Below, in pieces: positions 7,194 to 15,324 of a stretch of DNA of 48,786 nt; the stretch's first letter is position 1; the number at the start of each line of letters is the position of its first letter. The translations under genes and the position numbers were made by a program. The notes under the pieces were generated by a model. It ran no database searches, was not told the DNA's origin, and saw only the letters and a list, made by a program, of their open reading frames with translations. The DNA is from Nocardia neocaledoniensis (GTDB lineage Bacteria > Actinomycetota > Actinomycetes > Mycobacteriales > Mycobacteriaceae): contig NZ_JARWOJ010000177.1 of assembly GCF_029868625.1 (NCBI RefSeq), positions 1-48,786 of the forward strand, written 5' to 3'.

Positions 7194-8290
7194 GCGGTGA
7201 TCTCCTGCGCGGTGGTGCGGGTGCGGCCGGTGGGGTCGACGCGGAACAGCAGATGCTCGCCCGCGCGGTGGATCTCCTCGATGTTCGGATGGCCGGCGAG
7301 CACGAAGGTCCGCACGCCCGCGAGTTCGTAGGCCGCGAGCCGGCGGGCGACCTGCTCGTAGCTGCCGACCAGGCCGATCGGCCGGTCGTAGCCGAGCGCG
7401 TCGAAGCCCGCCCAGCGGCCGTCGCCGAGTGCGTGCTCGGCCGCCGAGCCGGGTCGGCCCGATTCCGCCCACTGCCGGTGCACCCTGGCCCAGGCCTCGT
7501 CCTCGGTCTCCCTGGCGACGATCGGCAACTCCAGCGCGACACCCACCGTGCGGCCCGCCGCGTCGGCCCGCTCCCCCAGTTCCGCGACGGCGCCGGCGAT
7601 TCCGTCGCGTTCTTCGCCGAAGACGTGGACGTCGCCGTGGGTGGCCGACAGGTCCAACGCCGCGGCCGAGGTTCCGCTGAGGTGGACCGCTGGGAACGGC
7701 AGCCCGGACAGGATGCCGCGGAATCCGCCGTCGACGACGTCGTAGTACCGGCCCGAGTACTCGAACCCGGTGCCCGCGAATCCGGCCGCGGCGACCTCGG
7801 TCTCGTTCCAGACGCCACGGGCGACGGTGAGGAATTCCGCCGCGCGCCGGTAGCGCTCGTCGCCGCCGACGTGGTCACCGCGGGCGCGGGTCTCGGCCGC
7901 GTCGGTGTCCACCGCGAGCCGCCAGCGCAGCCGTCCCCGAGCGTGCCGCTGCAGGGTGGCCGACATCTTGGCCGCGTACACCGGAGTGCCGAAGGCGGGC
8001 TGGAATTCGACGGTGACATGCGCGTAGCGGGTGGCGCGCAGGGCGGCGGCCGCGACGATCCAGGATTCCTCACCCAGCGGGTCGTAGGGCGCGAGGACGC
8101 CGTCGAAGCCGGTGAGTTCGGCGGCGTCGACGATCTGGGCCAGGTCGTCGAAGGGACCGAAGCGGCCGGGGCGTACGTCGGTGGCCACGGTGCGCGGTGG
8201 CGGTGGGCCGAAGCCGCCGCGGCCGCGCAGGGCGGGCCGGGCGCGGCGGCCGTCGCCGCGGCTCGGCAGTCTCCAGACGAATTCGCTCAT
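7190..8290 (-). CDS. Divergent SsuD-family flavin monooxygenase
   Basis: A 366-residue luciferase-like monooxygenase, a paralogue of the next gene. It shares FQPAFGTPVYAAKMSATLQR, LPFPAVHLSGTSAAALDL, IVARETEDEAW and IGLVGSYEQVARRLAAYELA. Relative to SsuD the catalytic positions have drifted: the RLH region reads ELP, the RGG loop is absent (GYDRPIGLVG), and the C-terminal YRVGE is HRAGE. It may recognise a different intermediate, or be a non-catalytic partner subunit of the SsuD-like protein. It is ATGA-coupled at both ends. The first 40 residues are Arg/Pro/Gly-rich and of no known function. Confidence 0.8.
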   Translation of the reverse strand: MSEFVWRLPSRGDGRRARPALRGRGGFGPPPPRTVATDVRPGRFGPFDDLAQIVDAAELTGFDGVLAPYDPLGEESWIVAAAALRATRYAHVTVEFQPAFGTPVYAAKMSATLQRHARGRLRWRLAVDTDAAETRARGDHVGGDERYRRAAEFLTVARGVWNETEVAAAGFAGTGFEYSGRYYDVVDGGFRGILSGLPFPAVHLSGTSAAALDLSATHGDVHVFGEERDGIAGAVAELGERADAAGRTVGVALELPIVARETEDEAWARVHRQWAESGRPGSAAEHALGDGRWAGFDALGYDRPIGLVGSYEQVARRLAAYELAGVRTFVLAGHPNIEEIHRAGEHLLFRVDPTGRTRTTAQEITA

Positions 8291-9312
8291 GCGGGCACCC
8301 GCTCGGCGGCGACGAGTTCGCGCGCCCGCGCCAACGGCTCGGGGGCGACCCAGGATTCGAGGTCGAAGTCGGCGGCCAGGAAGCCGTGCGCGTAGAGGAA
8401 CTGCTTCTGCGTGCCGAGCAGTTCCACCCGGTCGGCGGCGAGCGACGGGTGCAGGCCGCGATGGAACTCGGCACCGTAGGCGGCGACGACACCCTCGGGG
8501 CCCGACAGCGTTTCGCGCTGCAGGACGGCGCGGACCCCGTCGAGGTCACCGGCCGCCCAGTCGGCGGCCCGCAAGCTCTGGGCGAGGAAGCCGATCACGA
8601 CCTCGGGCCGGGATTCGAGCAGGTCCGCGTGCACGGTGATCGGGCGCGGGGTGCCGTTGTTGACCCGCAGGCGCTCGGTCGCCGAGGCGTCCAGGTCGAC
8701 CGCGACGCGCAGCCCGTTCGCCGTCGCCACCTCCGCCGCGCGGGCGCCCTTGACGTAGATGGCGTCGACCCGGCCCGCGAGCAATTCCTCGACACCCCAC
8801 GTGGTCGACCGGCTCGACGACTGGATCGCGGTGCGCACCTGGGGATCCCGCTCGACATCGAGTTCGACGATCCGCACGTCGGCCAGCGTGAGCCCGGCCG
8901 GGCGCAACGCGTTGGCGAAACCGTGCAGGGCCATCGCCCGGGGGAAGCTGCGGGCCCTGTCCTGGGCCCACGCCGGAACGCCGACCCGCAGCCCGGCCAG
9001 TCCGGCGGCGCCGCGCACGGGCGAATCCGGCCCCACCAGGATCGCCTGTGCCTCGTCGATCCAGGTGAGACCGATCAACCGGGTCGGCGACCCCTGGGCG
9101 CGCGCCGCCAGCGCGGGCACATTGCCGCCCTCGCGGATCAGCCCGGGCAGCTCGTGCAGGAAGTGGTGGCCGGCCAGTTCGGGACCCGCGTCCTGCAGGA
9201 CGCCGAATTCCAGGCCAGCGTCCGCCGCGGTCGCGCCGAGCCAGCCGAGGCTGTGCGCGAGGCCGCTCGCGGTCGGCACCGGGCAGCGGGTGTACCACAG
9301 GGTTTCGGTCAT
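8287..9312 (-). CDS. DszB-like putative sulfinate desulfinase (SBP fold)
   Basis: A 341-residue leaderless protein with the substrate-binding-protein fold. The N-terminus LWYTRCPVPTASGL aligns with the active-site region of DszB, the 2-(2-hydroxyphenyl)benzenesulfinate desulfinase, whose nucleophile Cys27 lies in YSNCPVPNALL. Here this is C10. H50 and the R60-E-G-G63 stretch (LIREGGNVPAL) correspond to DszB His60 and R70-FGG (RFGGEIPPLL). The C-terminal TQKQFLYAHGFLAADFDLESW resembles DszB's TQQFLLTNNLLQEPVALDQW. This supports an intracellular enzyme that releases sulfite from a sulfinate rather than a transport receptor. A plain SBP is the alternative. ATGA-coupled to the ATPase gene. Confidence 0.78.
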   Translation of the reverse strand: MTETLWYTRCPVPTASGLAHSLGWLGATAADAGLEFGVLQDAGPELAGHHFLHELPGLIREGGNVPALAARAQGSPTRLIGLTWIDEAQAILVGPDSPVRGAAGLAGLRVGVPAWAQDRARSFPRAMALHGFANALRPAGLTLADVRIVELDVERDPQVRTAIQSSSRSTTWGVEELLAGRVDAIYVKGARAAEVATANGLRVAVDLDASATERLRVNNGTPRPITVHADLLESRPEVVIGFLAQSLRAADWAAGDLDGVRAVLQRETLSGPEGVVAAYGAEFHRGLHPSLAADRVELLGTQKQFLYAHGFLAADFDLESWVAPEPLARARELVAAERVPA

Positions 9313-10073
9313 GACGTGCTCCTTGATTCTGGTCCGACGCCGAGGTGGGCGAGGAATCGCGTGCGGTAGCGCAGGGTTTCGGTGGCCGCGTGATCACGCG
9401 GGTGCGGTAGGTCGATCACGTCGTCGACGGCGAAGCGGCCGTGGTCGAGGATGATCACCCGGTCGGCCAGCCGGATCGCCTCGTCGACATCGTGGGTGAC
9501 CATGAGCACGGCGGGCCGGTGCCGGGCGACGAGATCGCCGACCAGGTCCTGCATCCGCAGCCGGGTGAGGGCGTCCAGCGCCGCGAACGGCTCGTCGAGC
9601 AGCAGCAGTTCCGGTTCCCGGACCAGCGCCCTGGCCAGCGCGGCGCGCTGGGCCTCGCCACCGGACAGGGTGGCGGGCCACTGCCCGGCCTTGCCGTCGA
9701 GGTGTACCTCGCGCAGGGCGCGCAGGCCGGCCTCGCGCTGGGTCCGGCCGCGGCGCAGACCGACGAGCACATTGGCCAGCACCCGCTTGGACGGGATGAG
9801 CCGGGGCTCCTGGTAGACGGTGGTGCGGCGGGCGGGCACCAGCACCTCGCCCGCGTCGGGCGTCTCCAGCCCGGTGAGCAGGCGCAGCAGCGTGGTCTTG
9901 CCGGTGCCGCTCGGACCGAGCAGGACGACGAACTCGCCGCGCCGGATGGTCAGGTCGATGCCGTCGAGGACGGTCTTGGTCCCGAAGGTCTTGCGCAGCC
10001 CCGTGATCGAGACCGCGACCGGTTCGCGCCGGTCCGCGGTGGGGGTGACGGGTGCGGCTGTGGTCGTGGTCAT
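9309..10073 (-). CDS. ssuB: ABC transporter ATPase, SsuB/TauB type
   Basis: A 254-residue ATPase of the nitrate/sulfonate/taurine importer family. Walker A GPSGTGKTT, Q-loop TTVYQEPRL, signature LSGGEAQRAALARAL, Walker B LLLLDEP, D-loop ALD and H-loop VTHD are all intact. ATG 10073 overlaps the permease stop (ATGA); a much longer upstream frame is antisense noise over the permease gene. It powers sulfonate-like substrate import together with the permease and the lipoprotein receptor encoded just upstream. The symbol refers to family, not to proven substrate. Confidence 0.92.
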   Translation of the reverse strand: MTTTTAAPVTPTADRREPVAVSITGLRKTFGTKTVLDGIDLTIRRGEFVVLLGPSGTGKTTLLRLLTGLETPDAGEVLVPARRTTVYQEPRLIPSKRVLANVLVGLRRGRTQREAGLRALREVHLDGKAGQWPATLSGGEAQRAALARALVREPELLLLDEPFAALDALTRLRMQDLVGDLVARHRPAVLMVTHDVDEAIRLADRVIILDHGRFAVDDVIDLPHPRDHAATETLRYRTRFLAHLGVGPESRSTS

Positions 10074-10885
10074 CGGATCGCCACCTGAGCGCGCCAGGGC
10101 ATCGCGTAGCGTTCCGCGAGCCGTACGAGTGCGTCGAACACCAGACCGAGCAGCGCGTAGAGCACCACGCACAGCACCATGTAGTCGGTGCGGTTGTATT
10201 CCTGGGCCAGCGTCACCAGATAGCCGACGCCCTGCTGGGTGCCCACCTGCTCGGCCGCGATCAGGCCGGTGATGCTGATCGACAGGCACACCCGCAACGC
10301 CATCAGGATGCCGGGTAGCGCCGCGGGCACGATCACCTCGACCACGAGCCGGGTGCCGGTGAGGCCGAATCCGCGGGCGGCCTCGACCATCTTGCGGTCG
10401 ACATTGCGGACGCCGAGGTAGGTGTAGGCGTACATCGGGGCGGTGGTCGCCACGGCGATCAGCAGCACCTTGTAGAGCTCGTCGATGCCGAACCAGGAGA
10501 TGAACAGCGGCACCAGCGCGAGGAAGGGCACAGCGCGCACGATCTGCATCGTCGAGTCGACCAGTTCCTCGCCCAGGCTGGACAGGCCCGACAGCAGCCC
10601 GAACACCAGGCCTACGCCGACGCCGAGCGCGACGCCCGCGGCGGCCCTGCCGAACGAGGCCAGGGCGAAGTCGAGCAGCTGGCCGCTCTCGGCCAGCTCC
10701 AGCAGGGCCGACCAGACCGCGGCGGGCCCGGCGAGCACGCGCGGGGACAGGGCACCGGTCGCCGACCCCACCCACCAGGCGAGGACGAGGGCCGCGGGCA
10801 GGGCGGCGCGCAGCGCGAGGGAGAGCCATCGCGGGCGCCGCCTGGGCACACTGGCCCGTGGCGCGGCGAGTTCGAGCGTGGTCAT
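10070..10885 (-). CDS. ssuC: ABC transporter permease, SsuC/TauC type
   Basis: A 271-residue membrane protein with six predicted helices and a cytoplasmic EAA loop, EAARGFGLTGTRLVVEVIVP, that couples to the ATPase. AVPFLALVPLFISWFGIDEL and the late SITGLIAAEQVG segment are typical for sulfonate/nitrate/taurine permeases (BPD_transp_1). ATG 10885 begins one base after the stop of the receptor gene. It forms the channel of the importer. Confidence 0.92.
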   Translation of the reverse strand: MTTLELAAPRASVPRRRPRWLSLALRAALPAALVLAWWVGSATGALSPRVLAGPAAVWSALLELAESGQLLDFALASFGRAAAGVALGVGVGLVFGLLSGLSSLGEELVDSTMQIVRAVPFLALVPLFISWFGIDELYKVLLIAVATTAPMYAYTYLGVRNVDRKMVEAARGFGLTGTRLVVEVIVPAALPGILMALRVCLSISITGLIAAEQVGTQQGVGYLVTLAQEYNRTDYMVLCVVLYALLGLVFDALVRLAERYAMPWRAQVAIR

Positions 10886-10886
10886 G

Positions 10887-11924
10887 TCACTTGTCCTTCA
10901 GCGCGGCCAGTTGCTCCGGGCTGAGCTCGGCGCGCAGGTCGTAGAAGATGTCGGCGGCGGTGATCCGGCGGCTGATGACGCCGTTGTCGGCGAAGGTGTT
11001 CACGACATCGGCGAGATCGGCCGCGTCGGACTCGACGGGCAGGCGCGGCACGGACACCTCGGCGCCGACACGCAGTGCGTCGGCGAGCCGATCCCCGGTC
11101 AGCGCGCGCGGCCCGGTCTTCTCGAAGACGTTCTCGAAATCGGCGGGCGCGGCCTTCTGCTTCGCCGTGAGGTCGCGCAGCACTTCCAGATACTTCGCGG
11201 CGACATCGGGGCGCTGTTCGAGTACCTCGGTGCGGAACACGACGACGGTGTTGTCGGTGGAGCCGATCGATTTCTCGGTGGCGATCTCGCGCCCTCCCGC
11301 GGCCTTGGCCTCCTGGTAGGGCACCAGGAACGACGCCCACGCATCGACCTTGCCGGTGGCGAAGGCCGAGGCCGCGTCCTTCTGCTGGAGCGGGACCCTG
11401 GTCACCTTGTCGGCGGGAATCCCGGCCTGCGCCAGCGCTTTCAGCGTGATGTATTCGCCCTTGCCCGCCGGGTTCACCGCGATCCGTTTGCCGACGAGTC
11501 CGGCCACCGAGGTCACGCCCGACTCGGGGCCGACGATGATGCCGCTCTGGTCCTGCCCGGCCGGGTCGGCCACGGCGACGATCTTCACCCCGACGTCCTT
11601 GGACAGCGCACCGACCACCGGGCTGAACGCAGCGCCGGAGACATCGAGTTCCCCGGTGTTGAACAGCTTCAGCATGGAGCTGAAACCCGGTGTGGTGGTG
11701 ACCCATCGGACCTTGGCGCCCAGCGGGGCCAGTGCGGCGTCGAAGGTGCCGTCGCGCTTGCCGACGGCGAGCGGTCCGGAGTTGCCCGGATCGGCGATCT
11801 CGAGCACGAAGGACGCCTCGGCGGCGTTCTCGGGTGTGGAACCGGAGCCACACGCCGCGACGAGGGCGACGACGGGGGCGATCGCGAGCGCGATTCGCGT
11901 GAAGGCCGGCAGCCTGCGGGACAT
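10887..11924 (-). CDS. ssuA: ABC transporter substrate-binding lipoprotein, SsuA type; first gene of sulfur operon
   Basis: A 345-residue exported receptor. The basic N-terminus MSRRLPAFTR, a hydrophobic core and LVAAC (Cys25) make a lipoprotein signal. The mature domain has SBP landmarks: KLFNTGELDVSGAAFSPVVG, GVTSVAGLVGKRIAVNPAGKG, FATGKVDAWASFLVPY and STDNTVVVFRTEVL. ATG 11924 was chosen because AGGAG lies 5 bases upstream on the minus strand and the signal peptide starts here; the open frame continues 50 codons upstream without signal-like sequence. It captures the organosulfur substrate outside the membrane. It is transcribed away from the IclR gene. Confidence 0.9.
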   Translation of the reverse strand: MSRRLPAFTRIALAIAPVVALVAACGSGSTPENAAEASFVLEIADPGNSGPLAVGKRDGTFDAALAPLGAKVRWVTTTPGFSSMLKLFNTGELDVSGAAFSPVVGALSKDVGVKIVAVADPAGQDQSGIIVGPESGVTSVAGLVGKRIAVNPAGKGEYITLKALAQAGIPADKVTRVPLQQKDAASAFATGKVDAWASFLVPYQEAKAAGGREIATEKSIGSTDNTVVVFRTEVLEQRPDVAAKYLEVLRDLTAKQKAAPADFENVFEKTGPRALTGDRLADALRVGAEVSVPRLPVESDAADLADVVNTFADNGVISRRITAADIFYDLRAELSPEQLAALKDK

Positions 11925-12001
11925 CGGGGCTCCTGTTCGGGGATCAGCGGGTGATGCCTTGGCAGCGTAGAAGCGGCGATGGCGCCGAACGAGGGATGCC
12001 A

Positions 12002-12016
12002 TTCCGCAGATTGGAA
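12002..12016. promoter_or_regulatory. Candidate IclR operator 1 (TTCC-N7-GGAA)
   Basis: TTCC-GCAGATT-GGAA ends 4 bases before the TTGACA box of the IclR promoter. It has the same arm sequence and spacing as a second copy 76 bases further on. IclR-family operators are typically 14-15-bp palindromes, so the pair fits the adjacent regulator. Confidence 0.5.
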
Positions 12017-12019
12017 AGC

Positions 12020-12047
12020 TTGACAGGCGTCGATCCTGCGCTTTATG
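12020..12047 (+). promoter_or_regulatory. Sigma70-like promoter for the IclR gene
   Basis: Exact TTGACA at 12020-12025, 16 bases, then TTTATG at 12042-12047. It points towards the IclR gene. The -35 is consensus; the -10 is only moderate. Confidence 0.5.
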
Positions 12048-12077
12048 GCGTGTTTCCCGAACTACCACGCCCACCCT

Positions 12078-12092
12078 TTCCGAATAGCGGAA
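12078..12092. promoter_or_regulatory. Candidate IclR operator 2 (TTCCG-N5-CGGAA)
   Basis: TTCCG-AATAG-CGGAA is a perfect 5-bp inverted repeat downstream of the IclR promoter, well placed for autorepression. It shares TTCC-N7-GGAA with the site at 12002. Confidence 0.55.
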
Positions 12093-12136
12093 TGACCGAC
12101 AGGGTTGCGGCGAACCGCTGTGTTACCGTCGGGTTC

Positions 12137-12886
12137 GTGGAGAACACCAGCGTGCAGACCGTGACGCGAGCCCTGTCGGTCCTCGACTGCTTCCGCGGCG
12201 GTGAGGAGCGGGGTGTCTCGGAGGTCGCGCGGGCGCAGGGGCTCGCCGTGAGCACCACCCATCGTCTGCTCGGCGCGCTCGTGCAGGCGGGGTTCCTGGA
12301 GAAGGACGCCGCGTCGAGCCGCTACCGGATGGGCGGCGCCCTCGCCGAATACGGCCAGATCGCCTATCGCCAGCACAAGATCTATCTCGCCGAGCCCGCG
12401 CTCGAGCAGCTCGCGGCGACCACCGGCGCCACCGGCTCGGTGGCGACCCGGCACGGCATCCACGCCGTCCTGCTCGGCACCAGCCGCTGGCGCGAGACCG
12501 ACGGCCACGAACTGCAGGGCGTGCGGCTCCCGCTGCACGCCAGTGCGCTGGGCAAGGCGCTGCTCGCCTGGTCCGAGGTGAGCGACGACGAATTGCGTTC
12601 GCTCCCTTACGAAGAGGGCACCGAACGATCGGTGTCGAGCGCCGAGGAACTGCGGGCCGAACTCGTCGCCACGCGCGCACGCGGCTACGCGTTCAACGAC
12701 CGCGAACTGGATCCCGGCTTCCGCACCATCGGCCTGCCCATCCTCGATCCGCGGGGGCACTGCCGCTTCGCCCTCGGCCTGCGCGGACCGGTGACGCTGA
12801 TGATCGACGAGCGGGTGCCGTTCTTCGTCGAACTGGCGAAGGTGACCGCGGCCGAGATCGCCGCGACCTTCGCCGCCGCGGAGTGA
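12137..12886 (+). CDS. IclR-family transcriptional regulator, likely controls the sulfur operon
   Basis: A 249-residue IclR protein. The N-terminal winged HTH (about 1-70) includes SVQTVTRALSVLDCFRG, VSEVARAQGLAVSTTHRLLG and YRMGGALAEYG. The C-terminal GAF-like effector domain contains LPLHASALGKALLAW and DRELDPGFRTIGLPILDPRG. GTG 12137 (VENTSVQ) fits the family length; ATG 12092 would add 15 residues but overlaps the operator, so the start is not certain. It is divergent from the eight-gene operon, the usual arrangement for an IclR regulator and its target. The effector is unknown, perhaps the imported sulfur compound or a degradation product. Confidence 0.9.
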   Translation: MENTSVQTVTRALSVLDCFRGGEERGVSEVARAQGLAVSTTHRLLGALVQAGFLEKDAASSRYRMGGALAEYGQIAYRQHKIYLAEPALEQLAATTGATGSVATRHGIHAVLLGTSRWRETDGHELQGVRLPLHASALGKALLAWSEVSDDELRSLPYEEGTERSVSSAEELRAELVATRARGYAFNDRELDPGFRTIGLPILDPRGHCRFALGLRGPVTLMIDERVPFFVELAKVTAAEIAATFAAAE

Positions 12887-12984
12887 GCGGCCCCGATCCC
12901 GTCACACCTCCCCCGTTCCGCCCCCGACGCCGGTCACCGACCGTTAGCGTCGCAATCATTAGCTGAGGTAAGGGAAGGAGTGGG

Positions 12985-14418
12985 ATGGCGATCGATACCG
13001 CGCGCTCGACCGTCGGACTGCGCTCCGAACGCGGGGCGATTCTCGGGGCCCTGATGATGTCGACCAGTCTGGTGGCGCTGGACTCGACGATCATCGCTAC
13101 CGGGGTCCTCACCATCACCACCGATCTCGGTGGGTTCGCGCTGTTCCCGTGGCTGTTCTCGATCTATCTGCTCACCCAGGCCGTGACCGTGCCGATCTAC
13201 GGGAAGGTCGCCGACACCGTCGGGCGCAAGCCGGTGATCCTGTTCGGGATCGCGGTGTTCGCGCTCGGCTCACTGCTGTGCGGGCTGGCGACGAACATGG
13301 TGGCGCTCATCGTGTTCCGGGCGATCCAGGGTATCGGCGCCGGCGCCGTGCAGCCGATGACGATGGTGATCGCCAGCGACATCTACACGCTGCCGGAGCG
13401 GGCGAAGGTGCAGGGGTATCTGGCCGGGGTGTGGGCGGGATCGGCGGTGCTCGGGCCGTTGCTCGGCGGCGCGTTCGCGGATTTCGCGAGCTGGCGGTGG
13501 ATCTTCCTGGTCAATCTCCCGCTGGCGGGCATCGCGGGATTCATGTTGCTGCGCAAGTTCACCGAGACCGCGCCACGCGGACCACGTCAGCGGGTCGACT
13601 ATCTCGGGGCCACACTGCTCACCCTCGGCGCCGGTGCGGTGATTCTCGCGCTGCTCGAGGGCGGCCAGGCCTGGGCATGGGGATCGCCGGTGAGCGTCGG
13701 CCTCTTCGCCGGCAGCGCGATCGTGCTGGTGACCTTCGGATTCGTGGAGCGCGGGGCGGTGAATCCGATTCTGCCGCTGTGGATCTTCACCCGGCGCGTC
13801 GTGGTGGCGGCCAGCGCGGTGTCACTGCTGATCGGTGCGATCGTGCTCGGTCTCACCTCGTATGTGCCGACCTTCGCGCAGGGCGTGCTCGGCACCAGCG
13901 CCACGATCGCCGGGCTCACCGTCGGCGCGCTCACCATCGGCTGGCCGATCACCGCCTCGCAGGCGGGCACGCTGTACCTGCGGATCGGCTTCCGGGCCAC
14001 GGCGCTGATCGGCGGCGCGATCGCGCTGCTCGGGTGTGCGGCCCTGGTGCCGATCGGCGTGGGGTCGAGCCCGTGGCAGATCGCGGGCACCTGCTTCGTG
14101 ATCGGCGCCGGCATGGGCCTGATCGCCAACCCGACCCTGATCGCCGCCCAGACCAGCGCGGCGTGGTCGGAGCGCGGCGTGGTCACCTCCGCGACCATGT
14201 TCGCTCGGTCCATCGGCAGCGCGGTCGGCGTGGCGGTGTTCGGCGCGATCGTCAACTCCCAGGTCGACGCCGTCGACCGGCCCGACCCCACCGAGCTCGC
14301 GCACGCCGTCCACCTGGTGTTCGTCACCCTGCTGGCCATGGCCGTCCTGCTGTTCGCGGCGGCGGCGACGATGCCGGGCGCGAGGCAACCCGCCGGGCCG
14401 GCAGACACCGCGGGCTGA
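12985..14418 (+). CDS. MFS drug exporter, DHA2 (14-helix) family
   Basis: A 477-residue transporter. MMSTSLVALDSTIIATGVLT is the first-helix motif D1 of DHA2 proton antiporters, GKVADTVGRKPVI is motif A, and GVWAGSAVLGPLLGGAFAD is motif C, which marks exporters. Length and hydrophobicity fit 14 helices. The start ATG 12985 has GGAAGGAG upstream. It is 98 bases after the IclR gene on the same strand and could be co-regulated. Substrate unknown; drug or metabolite efflux is likely. Confidence 0.92.
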   Translation: MAIDTARSTVGLRSERGAILGALMMSTSLVALDSTIIATGVLTITTDLGGFALFPWLFSIYLLTQAVTVPIYGKVADTVGRKPVILFGIAVFALGSLLCGLATNMVALIVFRAIQGIGAGAVQPMTMVIASDIYTLPERAKVQGYLAGVWAGSAVLGPLLGGAFADFASWRWIFLVNLPLAGIAGFMLLRKFTETAPRGPRQRVDYLGATLLTLGAGAVILALLEGGQAWAWGSPVSVGLFAGSAIVLVTFGFVERGAVNPILPLWIFTRRVVVAASAVSLLIGAIVLGLTSYVPTFAQGVLGTSATIAGLTVGALTIGWPITASQAGTLYLRIGFRATALIGGAIALLGCAALVPIGVGSSPWQIAGTCFVIGAGMGLIANPTLIAAQTSAAWSERGVVTSATMFARSIGSAVGVAVFGAIVNSQVDAVDRPDPTELAHAVHLVFVTLLAMAVLLFAAAATMPGARQPAGPADTAG

Positions 14419-14544
14419 CACGAAACCTGCTGCCGAGCAATCGGTTTCCGCGCCGACCGCCGAGCGAACCCTGCCCGGCCGCCGGTCACTTCCGGCGAGA
14501 CCACGACTGCGCCACGTGCGCGCCCACAGCGGTATCGTCGGACT

Positions 14545-15321
14545 GTGCGGGGAAACGGGGATTCGGCGGACCGGGAGCGCTGGGCGCGGCGGGCGACATC
14601 GTTCGGGGCGCAGGCGGCCACCTACGCCGAGCACCGGCCGGACTACGCGGCCGCGGCCATCCGGTGGGCACTCGAACCGATCCGCGCCATCGAGGTCCCC
14701 ACCGTGCTCGATCTGGGGGCGGGCACCGGCAAGCTGACCGCCGGGCTGCGCGCGCTCGGCGCCGAGGCCGTCGCCGTGGAGCCCGATGCCGCGATGCGCG
14801 CCGAGTTCGTCCGCCGATGCCCGTCGGTGCCGGCGCTCGCGGGCACCGCGGAAGCGATTCCGCTGCCGGACGACGCGGTCGACGCGGTCGTCGCGGGACA
14901 GGCGTTCCACTGGTTCGACCAGGCGCGCGCGTTCCCCGAGATCGCGCGCGTACTGCGACCCCACGGGGTGTTCGCCGCGTTCTGGAACATCGAGGACGGC
15001 GGGGTCGAGTGGGTCGCGGGGTTGCAGCGGGTGGCGCGTTCGGAGGCTTCGATGCCGCCGCCGCCCGCGGACGAACCGCTTCCCGGCCATCCGCTGTTCA
15101 CCGCCTTCGAGAAGACCGAGTTCGCGCACGCACAGCGGCGCACCGCGGCTTCGCTGGTGGAGACCATCGGGACGCACTCGCACACCGTGGTGATCCCCGC
15201 CGACGAGCGGGCCGCGCTGCTCGGCCGGATCGGGGACTACCTGCGCACCCGGCCGGAAACCGCCACGGGTGAGTTCGACTATCCGCTGCGCACCGAGGTG
15301 ATCCGGGCGGTGCTGGGGTAA
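14545..15321 (+). CDS. Class I SAM-dependent methyltransferase
   Basis: A 258-residue methyltransferase of the Methyltransf_11/UbiE-like group. VLDLGAGTGKLTAGL is motif I (SAM binding), EAVAVEPDAAMRAEF ends with the acidic residue of motif II, and AIPLPDDAVDAVVAGQAFHWFD is the motif III/IV region; the HWFD signature is common in actinobacterial small-molecule methyltransferases. GTG 14545 is the only start near the family N-terminus (SFGAQAATYAEHRPDY). The methyl acceptor is unknown. It converges on the response regulator gene with a 3-base gap. Confidence 0.88.
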   Translation: MRGNGDSADRERWARRATSFGAQAATYAEHRPDYAAAAIRWALEPIRAIEVPTVLDLGAGTGKLTAGLRALGAEAVAVEPDAAMRAEFVRRCPSVPALAGTAEAIPLPDDAVDAVVAGQAFHWFDQARAFPEIARVLRPHGVFAAFWNIEDGGVEWVAGLQRVARSEASMPPPPADEPLPGHPLFTAFEKTEFAHAQRRTAASLVETIGTHSHTVVIPADERAALLGRIGDYLRTRPETATGEFDYPLRTEVIRAVLG

Positions 15322-15324
15322 CGG

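Larger units (their letters stand above)
11925..12136. other. Divergent control region between sulfur operon and IclR gene
   Basis: This 212-base divergent intergenic region holds two TTCC-N7-GGAA repeats and a sigma70-like promoter for the IclR gene (listed separately). A convincing minus-strand -10/-35 pair for the operon was not found; TTCTAC around 11966-11971 is a weak -10 candidate. Confidence 0.5.

Noticed and set aside
12959..12973. TTAGCTGAGGTAAGG upstream of the MFS gene as an IdeR iron box
   Set aside because: Only one half resembles the TTAGGTTAGSCTAACCTAA consensus; the second half is absent.
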